Program-made: the position numbers and the translations under genes
Shown: in pieces, positions 44,490 to 57,044 of the stretch
Position numbering within the stretch: the first letter of the stretch is position 1
Layout of the letters: each line of letters begins with the position of its first letter
Source of the DNA: Cryptomeria japonica
Taxonomy: Eukaryota; Streptophyta; Pinopsida; Cupressales; Cupressaceae
DNA length: 64,000 nucleotides
Assembly: GCF_030272615.1 (NCBI RefSeq)
Contig: NC_081412.1
Span: 546,540,202 to 546,604,201, forward strand
Reading direction: 5' to 3'
The notes under the pieces: generated by a model
Seen by the model: only the letters and a program-made list of their open reading frames with translations
Told to the model about the DNA's origin: nothing
Database searches by the model: none

Positions 44490-44800
44490 TAAATGCACAA
44501 AGTTGAGTCCCAAGCCTGCGGAAGTCTGCGGGTTGGGAAAAGAGCTCGTTTAGCTTCGGGTGCCTGAGCCATTAAGGAACGGGCACCAGTTTAGCAACGG
44601 GTGCTCGAAGCTAAACAGGCGCTTGTTTCTTTCAAATCGGGTGCCCGATTTCAAAAAAATGGGTGCCCATTTTTTAAATGTATTTATTTATTTATTTTAA
44701 ACCATTTTCCATCATTTTCACTGTTTGAAAAATGGGTACACGTTTCAGAGGAGCACGGGTACCCATTTTTTTCACCCCAGCTGACCCCCCAAACCATTTT
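44490..44800. repeat. Cluster of GGGTGCCC / GGGTACCC inverted words
   Basis: Repeated 'cgggtgcc', 'gggcacc' and 'tgggtgcccattttt' with the inverse 'aaaaatgggta', able to form several small hairpins. No gene. Confidence 0.6.
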
Positions 44801-44999
44801 TACCTCCTTCCAAGAATTTAGTTTTATTTTTTATATTCTGTTTTATTTATTTTTATTATTTTTAATTTAAAAATGTTAATTTATTGTTATTTTTTAATTT
44901 TAATGTTTTAAAGTTTGAAAATCGTCTTTTATTTTATTTTATTTCATGTTTAAAATAGTTTTTAGTTTTTAAATATTGCAAAAAACATGAATAGTAAAA

Positions 45000-45240
45000 A
45001 CCGTAGGAAAAAAACAAAAAACATGAATAGTATTTAAACCGTAGGAAAAAAAACAAAAAACAAAAACGTAAATGAATAATAAACATTAGACGCAAAAAAC
45101 AGACAATAAACCCTGAACAGAAAAATGAACACTAAACCCTAAATAGAAAAAAATGAACGATAAACCATAGAAAATAAATGAACAACAAACCCTAAAAAAT
45201 TAACAAACAATAAACCCTAGATGAAAATCAATAATAAACC
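45000..45240. repeat. Degenerate AAACCCTA-containing repeats (telomere-like words)
   Basis: Seven or so 25-35-bp units of the form 'aaaatgaacaataaaccctaa'. AAACCCTA equals the plant telomere repeat word, but the units are not pure telomere sequence. Confidence 0.6.
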
Positions 45241-45244
45241 CCCC

Positions 45245-45520
45245 TTCTCTCACACACACACACGTAAATGTTACCATCTTTGTCATTACGCTCTCTCTCT
45301 CTCTCTCAATCTCTCATTATCCCCTCTCTTTCTCACACACACACATTACCCCCTCTCTCTCTCTCTCACACACACACACACATTACCCCCCTCTCTTTCT
45401 TTCACACGTTACACTCTCTCTATCATTACCTACTCTCTATCTCTCAAATTATCTGTTCTCTCTCTAACTCGTTGTATCTCAAATTACCTACTCTCCCTCT
45501 CTCTCTCTCTCTATTTTAAT
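45245..45520. repeat. CA and CT microsatellite block
   Basis: Alternating runs of 'cacaca' and 'ctctct' joined by 'attaccccctctct'. The long open frames read across it are pure low complexity. Confidence 0.9.
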
Positions 45521-45529
45521 CATGCATAA

Positions 45530-47115
45530 AAGTCTGAATGTTTAAATTTATATTTCTAAATGTTGTATTTAATTATAGGATTCTTTTTGTAAAAGTTAGA
45601 TGTTTAATTTATGTTTAAATTGAACTTTAAAATGATAATGAATATGAATATGTTTTTTTGTGTGTGTGAAAAATAGGGTTCTTAAATTTGATAATACTCT
45701 AACTATCACTATTAATCCTCACTACTTCCTAACTTAGCCCAATCATGAAAGAGGATATCAATATCCTCAAAATAATATTTAACATATGTAATTCTAAACT
45801 CTTCAAACAAGGATAATATATTCAAAAGATATGAATCCCAAGTGGTCATGTTTAGAAGGTGATTAATGCCATGTAGACTAAATTAATTGGGTTTATGGAA
45901 TTGGTGATAATAATCTAAAATAATAAAAAACATTTAAGATGGATATTATGTCTTGATGGGATGAGTACTTGAAGAATGAGACAAGCTTCTAAATTTTCAA
46001 AAACTGCAAGACCTATGATATAATAAATTTCCTCTTAAGTATCTCCATTGAAGGGTATGTGATCTTCATCTACAAAGGGAATGAAACAATCTATAATAGG
46101 ATCCTCTAGGAATGGAGAGATATGAGGGTCTCCATGGATCTCCTTAAGTCTATTCCAAAGCGTGTGGGGGAAATCAATATCCAATGCAATACACATAGAA
46201 TCATGATCTTGATACTAGATCAAATCACTTCTACATGGTCAATGATGTTACACCAAGATTATATAATTTCTAGTGTTTCTAGTTTAGGTATGACTCCATA
46301 CATACAAGGAAAATGATTACACCACCTAAAATTTCTCAAGATACCATTTTACAAAAGAATCATAGTTATCCCTTTCTAATTTTACCACAAAAGGATGAAT
46401 AGAGAAACCTATGATACCTCCTCAAATAAAAACTTAAAAGATCAATAAAATCAATACATATAAAATATATCAAACAAATTAATCTCATGTAAGATAGTCA
46501 TTTTCAAGTGCCAAGATGTCCAAGTAAATGACTAGAATGTGAAATCACACAAAATAAAATATAAAATACGAGGGAATATTCTAGAAAATAATTGTGTGAT
46601 CTATGAAGATTTATGAACCACCTTTTCAATGCCACATGAAGCATGAAAAAATATGCTCTCTATCAAAAGTTACGAGGCTTTAAATTTACATAGCTCTATC
46701 AAAAATATGCTCTCTATCAAAAGTTAAGAGGACAATAAATCACACTATGGCAGATTTAATAAAAATAAGAATCAAATATAGATCAATATTGGAATCACAT
46801 TTTGTGGGTTGCGACTTTGAACAAGAAAATACCAATATAAAATTGAATATAAAAAAAATAGAGTTTTTTTTTGTTTTAACTCCTCCAAGAGTAGAGAACC
46901 TACTATTTATTCAAGCTTCAACGTAGTGTAGTACTACTAGTTGCGATCACTAAATCATCCAATGATTCTAGCAAACAACACAACAAAGTAGTACATGTAT
47001 TGACAAGTTCATAGATATAACTTATGAATTTAATGAATTTAGTTAGATTTTAATCAAAAGAGAGTAGTTAAATCGAATCCTATCAAGTTGAAAATATAAA
47101 GTGGTAGCCTAATTG
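45530..47115. other. AT-rich region, no gene seen
   Basis: Left flank of the Gypsy insertion; in the empty site it joined 58556 onward and so belongs to the locus 2 neighbourhood. Short frames only. A phrase 'atgctctctatcaaaagtta' is doubled near 46650 and 46705. Confidence 0.6.
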
Positions 47116-47120
47116 ATGAT
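47116..47120. other. Target-site duplication of Gypsy element (left), ATGAT
   Basis: ATGAT before the 5' LTR; ACGAT at 58556-58560 after the 3' LTR, one mismatch. Confidence 0.7.
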
Positions 47121-47145
47121 TGTAGACACCTAAAATTGTCCAGTC

Positions 47146-47380
47146 TAATTAAATAAATATCTTTATTTATTTAATTACTTTAGCCTAATTCTTCTATTAA
47201 TTAAATAAATTCTTATTTATTTAATTAATTCATTTATCCTCTTCTAACCTTATTTCTCATTTAAATAAATACATTTATTTATTTAAATTATCCCTTTTCC
47301 TAAATTAAATAAATATCTTATTTATTTAATTGATCCCACTTCTTCTATTAATTAAATAAATCTTTATTTATTTAATTAAT
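47146..47380. repeat. Five consecutive AATTAAATAAAT hairpins in the LTR
   Basis: At about 47147, 47196, 47259, 47302 and 47347, each of form attaaataaat-N3-5-atttatttaat, spaced near 50 bp. The same five are in the 3' LTR (57813-58047). Confidence 0.9.
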
Positions 47381-47543
47381 TCATTAACCTTTTCTACCCA
47401 TTACACATGTCATTCATCTCTTAATTCATACACTACCTACCCTCTTATTATTTTCTTATTTGCTCTACCTACCCTCTAATCATAGCCAACCATTTATCTT
47501 TTACACCTCTCAATCTTATCCCTCCATTTCTTATAGTGCCTTC

Positions 47544-47550
47544 TATATAA
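47544..47550 (+). promoter_or_regulatory. LTR TATA box
   Basis: TATATAA within 'cttctatataaggagatg', conserved in the 3' LTR at 58211-58217. Transcription of the element would begin shortly downstream. Confidence 0.65.
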
Positions 47551-47888
47551 GGAGATGATTCCTTCATTATCAAACCCCCCGACTACGCTTTCGAACTTGC
47601 ATATGCAATCAAGCCTACTTGCAACCACATTTCCGTTCTTTGTTGAGCTCTTGTGCACATATAAAATCTGAGAGAAAATATATCAAGCAAGATCAATGGA
47701 GAGAGGAAGAATGAAGATCCAAACCCTATTGGACATGTGATGGTATAATCTTTGTGATTTCATTTGATTTGCATTGTCTTAGGTAATCTTCATATGTTAT
47801 GGTGGATCTTTGTTGTTGTTAGGCTAACGTTTTATGGTTGAATTCATTTAGTCTTTCAATATTGTTGTTTCCATTTTCACCATAAACA

Positions 47889-47909
47889 TTTTGGCACGCC
47901 TCGTGGGAC
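47889..47909 (+). other. Primer-binding site of the Gypsy element
   Basis: TTTTGGCACGCCTCGTGGGA right after the LTR end; the TTGGCACGCC...GTGGGA form recurs in plant Gypsy elements. The priming tRNA is not assigned. Confidence 0.7.
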
Positions 47910-48034
47910 ATGGATTTTTGTTAGATCTGTGTTTTTTGCAGATTTTTCTAACCCTATATTGTTGTTTTGTAAAAAAATTTGGAGAATAACCTTGTGCAGC
48001 TAGGGTTTTGGACACAAACTCAAGATCTTGGAGA

Positions 48035-48870
48035 GATTCGATCATATCTCACAAATAGCTTGGAAATTTTGCAGCAAAGTTTTTTTTGCACGTTGAAGAC
48101 AGTATCAAGAGCTCTCAAAGAAAAATTCAGATCTATTGTAGCATATTTTAATTTTCTATGAATTTTTTATGAATTTTCATAAAAAAATAATTTTGAGAGC
48201 AAATGAGCGAATTTTTTGGATTTTCTTACATTTTTGGAAATCTCTCATAATTATACACAGGATCTATTCTTTGTGATTTTAATTTTAATGTAAAATATTT
48301 CCCTAAAAATTGGATCTTTAAAAATTAGGGTTTTTCCTTATTTTGATCAGATCTCACAAACGGCTTTGAATTTTGGAATCAATTTTTTTTGCAGGTCAGG
48401 AAAAGTATCAGAAGTGTTCAGTAAAAATTGCAGATTTTGTGGATCAAAGTTTCATTTTATATGAATTTGTTATGATTTTTCATAAAAAATTAATTTTGAG
48501 AGCAAATTAGTGAATTTTTGGATTTTCTTACATTTTTGGAAATCTCTTAGAATTATACATAGGATCTGTTCTTTGTGATTTTAAATTTGATGCAAAATCA
48601 TTCCTAAAAAATTGGATCTTTGAAAATTAGTGTTTTGCATTATTTTACTCATATCTCACAAATTGCTTGGATTTGTTGCAGAAATTTTTTTATGCAGGTT
48701 TGGAAAACCATAAGGACTGTCCAGTAAAAAGTTCAGATTTTTTGGATTGATTTTCAATTTTATATGAATTTTTTATGATTTTTCATAAAAAATTAATTTT
48801 TGGAGCAAATTAGCAAATTTTTTGGATTTTCTTACATTTCTAGAAATCTCTTGAAATTTTATAGGTGGGA
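48035..48870 (+). repeat. Leader tandem repeat, about 2.7 x 304 bp
   Basis: 'atctcacaaa' with neighbours recurs at 48045, 48351 and 48653, and 'ggattttcttacattt' at about 48219, 48520 and 48822. Non-coding leader. Confidence 0.85.
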
Positions 48871-50437
48871 TTTTTTTATGATGAATCAGATCCTTGAATT
48901 GGTCAAAAAATGCATTATTGAAGGCCCCTATTTCACAAAGTCTTTTGGATCTAAAATTTACCTAACTTGTGTGCTTGCAGGAAGGGGTGATCATTTGAAA
49001 CAATCCAAACTACTAACAAATCTTTGTTGCAGGACCTTGACAAGGATTTTATTTTAATCTTTATTGTGTGCCTTGTTTTCATAGATTATCAAACACTTCA
49101 ATTGGTGTACTAAAATTGAAATAGTGTCTTTTGTGTCTTGAGCAATAGGCTCTTTTTGTTTAATCTTTAGAGGGCCTGTCTCCCCATGTGGTCATTAGGA
49201 CTACTAGTGAGGAGAGAATGACCCAAGTGGTAGCAAGGAAAACCCACCTCTTTCGAACCACTATAAACAATTGTATCCATGGTGAAAACCATGGGTAACA
49301 TGTGTTGATTAGTTCATACCAACACTATGTCTCCCCATAAACCCGTTTGATCAAATTTATTTGAGCATTTGTAGGGTGTAACCCCTACTGGCTGGGAGCC
49401 TTCTATATTTATAGAGCTGAAAGTGCCACATGTATGGCCACACGAGTAGATGCCCTTACTAGCATCTTTTTGTTTTAGAAGCCAAAATCCTTCTAGTTGT
49501 TGGGGCAGGAGGTCGGACCTCTGGAGCGGCCCACACACATACGGTTCTTAGTAGAGATACAAAGTTCACCATGAGGAGTTTTCATGGGGACTGATGCTTG
49601 GCTGCCTTGAGAAGTGAGTGCCGAGGGTGGAGCCAGTGGGGTCAAGCATCTAAGTATCCACTTTGAATAGCATAGCCTTGTGTGGGAATCAACAACTATT
49701 GTCCTAGCCAGCCATAAGAATTGTGCTTGTCTTATTTTAAACATTCAAACATTCAAGACCCAAACATCAAAACATTATGTCTTTTGTGTCTTCAAGTGTA
49801 TGCAAAACATTTTTACATCAAACATCACACTTTTTGTTGAGTCATTTTGAGTCTAAACACTTGCAAACATTGAGTCTGAATCAACATTGTGCCATCTTGT
49901 CATGGAAAAACAATCAAAAATTCAGATTTGGTCACAACAAACAACTTCACAAATTGGAAAAATTTACAGTCCAACAAACAAGAGCAATTAGTTTCAGAAT
50001 TCTTGAGCTTCCTAGGTTATTTCTCCAAGTTTTCATCTAGCATTCAACCTACCTTTGGGTCTCACAAAGTTCATCATTGCTTTATACCTTGCATTACATT
50101 CACATTTGTCTAAACTTGAGTCAAAAGGTCACTTGCTTGTCCTCATCATACTTTGTCAACACATTACATACAACAACATTTTGCTAAGTGGTCCCTCATC
50201 AAGGTCTATCACCTTTGGGTCTCATTTGGTCTTACTTAGAGTCAAGGTCAACTTACCTCATCAAGAGAAACTATCATCTCTTTGGAAGCCACACCTACTC
50301 TACTACATACATACTTGGTCTTACACTTTGGACATTGCAAGTAAACTTCAGATTCATTTACATTCCATCCAACTCTTGGTCTTCCATACTCTTTCCATTT
50401 TCATCTAGTCTCGCACATCTTGATCAATACCTAGTTC
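48870..50437 (+). other. Gypsy leader, non-coding
   Basis: 49080-49830 is shared with 41780-42500 (inverted). Short frames on both strands are not supported as genes; the conservation between two copies is of non-coding type, with indels out of phase. Confidence 0.65.
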
Positions 50438-52589
50438 ATGGTTGAAACCCGTTCCCAAAAATCTAGGAGAGAAACTAAAGAGGCTAAAGAGTCCGCAAAC
50501 ATGAGTTCCTATGTGTTTGACAATGATATCTTTTTCAATTCTGATCATACTACATTACCTAACATGGATGCTTATAGAAACATTCCAAATGTTGAGCACA
50601 TGGACACTACAAACAACAATGATACACATAATGACAATATGGACAACTTTTCTGTACATTTAGTAGAAGTGGAAGACACCATTATGGATCCCCGTTTCAA
50701 TCGATTGGTTGAGGAAATAATGAGGAGAGATAGACAATATTTCTTACAAGTGATGGCACAAAGTGGAGCCAAGATCCCTCATGATTTTGACATGTCTCAA
50801 ATAATGGAAAATCACCCTTTGCAACAAACTCACTTCAACATGGATCAAAGGAGGCCTAATAGTGGAGGCAATAGAGGACCACATATGGTGCTTGAATCAC
50901 CATCATCTTTGTTTCAAAAACTAGAGGTCCCATACACACATGGTCAAGCATATGATACTCACCTTCGTAGACAATTATGGAAGTCTTATGCAAAAAAATA
51001 TACTCAATCACATACCAATGCTAAGGATAAATCACCCAAGCAATTGGATATCCAAAGGCATGCTCAAAATTTGGACACAAGGAAACCCCACGTCAAATTT
51101 GGGGGCAACACACTAGAACAAACTCATGACATTCCTATAGAGTATGGTATACATGGACAAAGCAGATATTCCATTCCTCAACATGACTCTATACCAAGTG
51201 GTCCATATTCACAACATCATTATAGACCTCCTCCATATGAACATGTGTATGATCAATATCATCCATATATGCAACATGCTCCTCCTCCACTCGGTGGTTC
51301 AGGTATGGGGTTTGGTCCAAGAAATTTGTCTCCACCTAAGAACAATTTGGAACAGCAAATCAAGGACTTACAAAAGAAAATGGAGGACATAAATACACTG
51401 AAGCCAACATACACAATTAGAGACATATGTCCTTATCCATTTGACAAGAGCATTCCAATGCCTCCTTTTCCTACACATTTCGTGACACCTAATTTTGATA
51501 AGTATAGAGGAAAAGGGGATCCTAAGGCACACATAAGACAATTTTTCACAACTTGCATTAAGGTAGCAGCAAAAGAGACATATTTGATGAGATTATTCCT
51601 AGAAAGCTTAGGTGATCAAGCTATGGAATGGTTCTCCCAACTGCCACTTGGAATTAAGTCTTGGGGTGATCTAGCAGAGACATTTATCCAACATTTCTCA
51701 TACAACATAGAGATAGACATATTGCTGACTACTTTGTGCAACACCAAACAAAAGGATGGAGAATCTTTTTCATCATTTTTACAAAGATGGAGAAATCTAG
51801 CCAGCAGATGCTCTTGTGAAATTCCATAAAAACAAATGGTAGAGATGTTCACCCAAAATGTTAACAAAGATATTGGTTATGACTTAAGAAAAGCTTGTTT
51901 GTCCACCTTCAAGGACACCATTGAAAAAGGCTTAGCAATAGAGAAGGTCCTAATTGAACAAGGAGTCATTAAGATATCAAAGGAAAACAAATATGACTTT
52001 AAAGGAAAAGATAAGCCAAGATTTTGGAATAAAAACAAGAACACAGTCAATGATGGTGTTGTTGATCCCAATACAGTACAAACCAAAATCATTTTTTTCT
52101 AGATCAAGCTCTACAAACAATCAAGTGAATACTCAAACAACTTCTAAATCATGAAGGAAGTACACTCCATTGGGAGAACCACTAGAATCAGTTTTCAAGA
52201 AGCTAGTGGCAAACAAAATAATAACAATTCCAGATTTGCCTTCATATGAGCCAAAGGTCAAACCAAATTGGTGGAATGATGATGAATATTGTGAACTTCA
52301 TAAGAGCAAAAGGCATAAAACAAGAAATTGTCATCGAATGAAGAACATCATACAAGATCTCATTGATAGAGGTGACATTGAGATTGAAGGACACTCATCC
52401 AATCAAGAACATGAGATGTTTAAGGAACCATTCCCAAAACATGACAAGGGAAAAGCTAAAGATACAGATGACCAAAACAACTATACCAGAGCATCTTATA
52501 ACTATGATATAACTATCAATCACATTTTGATGGACAATTATGTCTCTACCATTATCATCAAGGACAAAATGCCTAAGAATTCTTCCTAA
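50438..52589 (+). pseudogene. Gypsy gag (capsid and zinc motif), broken
   Basis: ATG 50438 (MVETRSQKSRRETKEA...) opens 463 codons to a TAA at 51827-51829. The Retrotrans_gag core is at residues about 345-460 (DKYRGKGDPKAHIRQF, ESLGDQAMEWFSQLP, SWGDLAETFIQHFS). The same frame resumes (KQMVEMFTQNVNKDIG...) to about 52090, where a frameshift at a T run moves to the next frame: LGEPLESVFKKLV, PNWWNDDEYCELHKSKRHKT then NCHRMKNIIQDLIDRG, the Cys/His zinc motif of this Gypsy group, ending TAA 52587. Gag coats the element RNA. His/Gln-rich spacer at residues 250-300. Two lesions make it inactive. Confidence 0.88.
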
Positions 52590-54557
52590 AGACCCAAGAT
52601 TGTCCTAAAAGGCATTGGATCTTCTTCCAAACCTACCTCTTAATGTAATGTTACAACTCATTGAGGTAAATTCACTTTGCAAGGTGCTCTAGCTAAAAAC
52701 ACCGCTTCCTCATCAACTAAGCCTGAGTATGACCTTGTAGAATAGTTGAGGAAGACACTCGTGCTTATCTCCATCCTCGAGCTTTTACGCATATCCCCCG
52801 CACATAAGGCCATTCTTGACAAAATCTTGAGAGACACTTTGGTCCCCACTGATGTAAACATGGACCAGTTTCAAGCCATGGTGGGATACCTTTCTGTTCC
52901 ACACTCCCTTACATTCAGAGAAGTCGATGACGCCTCCGTAAGTCAGCCACACAATGTACCTTTACACATTGAAGCCTTCCTACACAAACATCGAATAAAA
53001 GGAGTCCTAATAGATGGAGGAGCTGGTCTAAACATTTGTACATTGAGCACAATTAAACAATTGGGATATTCTGAAAAAGTTGTGAATGCTACAAACAAAA
53101 TTACCATCAAGGCATATGATGATGAAGAGCGCTCATCCAAGGGCACAATCACCTTACCTCTCAGAGTTGGACCAGTAACGAAGGATGTGGTTTGTCAAGT
53201 CCTTGATCTAGATCTCACATACAACATATTTCTAGGACATCCTTGGATTCATGAGATGAGTGTAGTCCCATCTACATATCATCAATGTATCAAGTTCCCT
53301 CACAATGGAGTTGAAGTAACCGTTAAAGCTGACCCAAATCCATTCATATATTGCAACAATCTACGACCTAGATCAGAAATAACAATTCTAGTCAATCAAG
53401 AGGCTATTCCTTCATCGGTATATGTGGATCCAAAATCCTTGAAAGCTTTTACATCAAAACAAGTAGAGATCAAAGAAAAGTTCAAGATTAAAGACCTAGG
53501 ATGCAATGAGTATATTTTTCATGTTGATCAACTCCCACTATCTCCTAAGAGATTGAGTCGACAGGAACAATCTATAAACAATTTGCAAGGAATTGGGTGT
53601 GAACCACCTAGTGTTGTGGCTACTAAGTCTAAATGCAAATCTCCTCTAGTGGTGCAAGCAACTCTTGATATCAATAGTCCTAAGAGTGGTTGCAACGAAG
53701 AATCTATTGAGCGTATCGTCAGCCCTCTTGAGAGCTCACATAACCTTACCATTTCATTCACTCATTCCATTTGCACTCCGCTCCCAGACTTGGATCAACA
53801 AGAATTACAAAATCCCTTACTAATTGGGGATGAAAAATCAAGCTATGAACAAAAAAATTTAAAAGTCAAAAATAAAGAAAAGTCCTTTATTCCAAATCAA
53901 ATTCAAAAGCTATTGGACTCTGCAAAAATCAAAGTCAAGGGTAAAAATCCTATAAATGAAAAAGAACAAGAGTTGATCTCCCCTGATATCAAAATAACTG
54001 GGGGCAAAAGTTCTAAAATTTCAAGTCAAAAAGCATACTTGTTGATCCTAAGTCTCCATCATGCTATCCTACTTTCACTTCTTTTCACAGTCATAAGCGT
54101 TCATAACTCATCCATTTGTTCCACACATCCATCCCCTTTTGGCAATACATCATGGACCTTTAATGGAGCTTCCTTGAAGGACTTTGTTATCAGGGATGCC
54201 CAAAGTTCTTCAGGTGACATGCATACGGGCCTCTGTAGTCCACACACTAGTAATTCTATCTCAATTCCTTCATCAAGGAAGATAGTCACTCGAGCTACAC
54301 ATCATTCAATCAAGGAACAATGTAGATACAATCATAAGATAAAGCCTCACACATTCGAGGTGGGCGACTTAGTTCTCAAAAAAAATCCTAAAAATCAGCA
54401 AGATAGAGAGAAGAAGGGCAAGTTTGAACCAAATTTGCTTGGTCCTTACATCATCATAACAGCTTATGGATCTGGTGTATATCATCTCTCAACCATAAAG
54501 GGTGAACCTTTAGAGGATCCAATCAACAACATGCACCTTTGTAGGTTTTACACATAG
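52590..54557 (+). pseudogene. Gypsy protease fused to integrase C-terminus (RT/RNase H/IN core deleted)
   Basis: Same frame as the end of gag, with stops in 52590-52745 (last a TAG at 52743 in VE-stop-LRKT), then 603 open codons. Residues 85-100 hold the retropepsin site (GVLIDGGAGLNIC; Asp90), followed by the flap region and LGHPWIHEMSVVPS near residue 165. Residues about 200-430 are a spacer. The last about 90 residues are the integrase tail: HTFEVGDLVL, GKFEPNLLGPYII, GVYHLSTIKGEPLEDPINN, then HLCRFYT. RT motifs, RNase H and the integrase zinc finger and DDE core are missing; the deletion join lies around residues 430-510 and happens to keep the frame open. Confidence 0.88.
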
Positions 54558-56392
54558 CTCTTCAGAGTATCCTAATTCAAAAATACAAGAAATCAAAAAA
54601 TTCAGAAAGACAAAAATAAATAAAAAAATATATAAATAACAAAAAAAAATAAAAATAAAAAATCATTACTTGGTGAAAACCTGGCAAACAAGCGCCTTGT
54701 GACACAAAAAAAAGTAAAAAACAGAAAAACATTTCGTCCAACGGTGAAAACCACTTCGGTGGTGCCCTAGGCAAGTACCATGGTGAAAATTGGGTCACCA
54801 GTGCCATGCATAGAGACATTGCTCCTCCCTCCTTTAGGATTCACTTTCATCCTTTCACTTTGCACACACTCACAACCTATTCCTCCATAATAAACTTACC
54901 CATTCCCATCATGGCTTGTTATTGATCTACCTAAGATTGGTTAGCCATTCATAATAATCCCTCCTTTTCACCTTTTTCTATCCATAATAAATCAGCTCCT
55001 ATCTGTGGCTAAGGCAAATCCTACGTCTAGTGATGGGTGTGGAACTGAGAGCATCACATGTTTTCGAGGAGTACATTTTCTTCCAGTTTTCTTCAGTCTA
55101 TCCATGCACAATCCGCAATAAAACAACACTTGCATCACTGATCCATAATAAAGTTATGTCTTCTCCGCAATAAAGTATCAGTTTCATGGATTCACCCAGT
55201 TTCAGATGAGACACAACAGCAACAATGTACTTCAACAAATCAAATCTTTCAACAAACTTAGACAACCTATGGTTCAGTGCTATCTATCCTTTTTGTGAAA
55301 GTAAACATTGTGACCACAATCAAATCAGACTTATACAAGTGACAAGAGACACTAAACTTGAGGACTATAGTGAATGTTGGTGTTGAGTCTTGGTTTTCGT
55401 TTGATTTTTTATCTTTTGGTGACATGTCTTTTAGCTTTTCCAAGATGTCTCTGACTAGAGATTTTATCTCTAGGATGTCTTTGACTAGAAAGGCGAGGAT
55501 GGGGTATCGTCACCTATTTTTTTTGCTATCTGTGGATTGTCTCTTAGTAATGCTATGACTTGTCTAAGGATATGAGGACACTGAGAGTCTAGTGTGAACT
55601 AGGGCATTCCTTGTTTGAGACTATCTTATCTCCATGCAAACAGGTACAATGACTTTCTGGGTCGAACATATGCCTCGATTGTCATAACCTATTTTGCCAT
55701 AATAAAGCTCAATGATGATAATGCACAAGAAGCTCTTTCACTTTCATATCTTCTATCTTTCATCCCCCTTTCTTGATTGACTTCCATCATCCTTCTTGAT
55801 TCTGTGTAGCTCGCCATCACATGAGTGAGTATAATGACACACCAAAAATATTTGCATTTCATGTAGTTGCACCTACATTACCACATATTAAGCATTTCAT
55901 ACCATATAGGTATCACAATTGCATCACATCCTGCACACAACACATATTAGCACATTTTACATTTTCATCATGTAAATAATTATTTGCATTATCATATTCA
56001 TTTGCATTTCATACATTCACATTCACATATGCATAACATATTAAAAACATAAAAAATCAAAAATATTGCATTTTATTATGTACATATTTGCATCCATATC
56101 ATAACCATCACATAGAAACATACATCATAAAACATCTCATCACATAGGTACACATGCATATAGCTGCCGCAAGGATGAATCATCTCATATATATCTCAAA
56201 AATCATAAGTGTCATGATACAATGATGTCAAAATACATATGGCTACACTGCCAACCCTCATCTTGCCCTATCCAGACACAGGAACCCACTGATCACTCCT
56301 ACCAGTACTGCTGGTAGTGCCAATTTAGTCTATGTCATGGTATCCCAAGCCATGTGTCTAGCCCTCATCTCCAGTCCCAACTCTTGGAACAC
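54558..56392 (+). other. Gypsy 3' region, non-coding
   Basis: Includes 'ggtgaaaacctgg' and 'ggtgaaaaccacttcgg' phrases (54674 and 54740), which are common after pol in this Gypsy group. AT- and C-rich words elsewhere; nothing else supported. Confidence 0.6.
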
Positions 56393-56695
56393 TCATCTTA
56401 GTGCATCCCTATCTTCATCTTGATCGTAAGGAATCAACTCCCCATCGATCAGTATCCACAGTATCCTGTAAACATCCTCTAAGGTGACTGTCATCTCACC
56501 CATCGGCAAATGAAAACTACAAGTCCTTGAGTGCCATCTCCCGACAAGTGCAGTCAGCAAACCCATGTTCGCCCGAAACTCAGGCACATATAGAATATGG
56601 CACAAGCCCATAACCTCAATTGCTACTCTATCTTCAAATGTCAGCTCTAGTCGTAAACTTTGAGACGATGGGAATCTCTCCCATGACTCTAGCAT
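56393..56695 (-). pseudogene. Plant mobile domain (PMD) fragment, antisense inside the Gypsy element
   Basis: 100 open codons on the minus strand. The part VGRWHSRTCSFHLPMGEMTV followed by TLEDVYRILWILIDGE matches the PMD core as I know it ('ERWrpeTHTFHLP.GEmTvTLeDV..llGLpidG'), the domain of Arabidopsis MAIN/MAIL1 proteins. Such domains also occur in plant transposable elements. Upstream residues (RVAIEVMGLCHILYVPEFRA) also suit the domain. It lies antisense between integrase and the 3' LTR. The ATG is uncertain; the rest of the domain is missing, so it is a fragment. Confidence 0.7.
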
Positions 56696-56740
56696 AGGTA
56701 GGTCCTCCTACAGTCAAGCAAATCAACTGTATCAATCAAA

Positions 56741-56942
56741 GTGACACTCACTGTTCATCACAAAGTGTTGCTATCTATCCTAGTGACACTCACTATTCAT
56801 CACAAAGTGTTGCTATCTTTCCTAGTGATACTCACTGTTCATCACAAAATGTTGCTATTTATCCTAGTGGTACTCACTATTCATCACAAAGTACTATGTC
56901 TTGGTACTCACTGTTCATCACAAAGTGCCTCGATCTATCCTA
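56741..56942. repeat. Tandem repeat, about 4.8 x 42 bp
   Basis: Units start 56741, 56783, 56825, 56867 and (shortened) 56902; each contains 'actcactrttcatcacaaa'. Located next to the PMD fragment. Confidence 0.92.
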
Positions 56943-57044
56943 GTCTTCCCTAGAGGACCTGCTTGAGTGTATCCTCTCAGCAGTTTATCCAATCGACAAC
57001 GTATGTTCATCACAAAACTATCGATTTGACCTTGAAGACATAAA

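Larger units (their letters stand above)
47121..47888 (+). repeat. 5' LTR of the Gypsy element
   Basis: TGTAGACACC... to ...CCATAAACA. The first third holds five AT hairpins (47146-47380). A TATA box (TATATAA, 47544-47550) lies about 340 bp before the LTR end. Confidence 0.93.

Noticed and set aside
45221-45529. Two long overlapping open frames
   Set aside because: They read only CA and CT microsatellites (His/Thr and Leu/Ser runs); low complexity keeps the frames open.
56741-56942. CRISPR-like look of regularly spaced repeats
   Set aside because: Units abut without unique spacers, and the genome is eukaryotic; it is a minisatellite.
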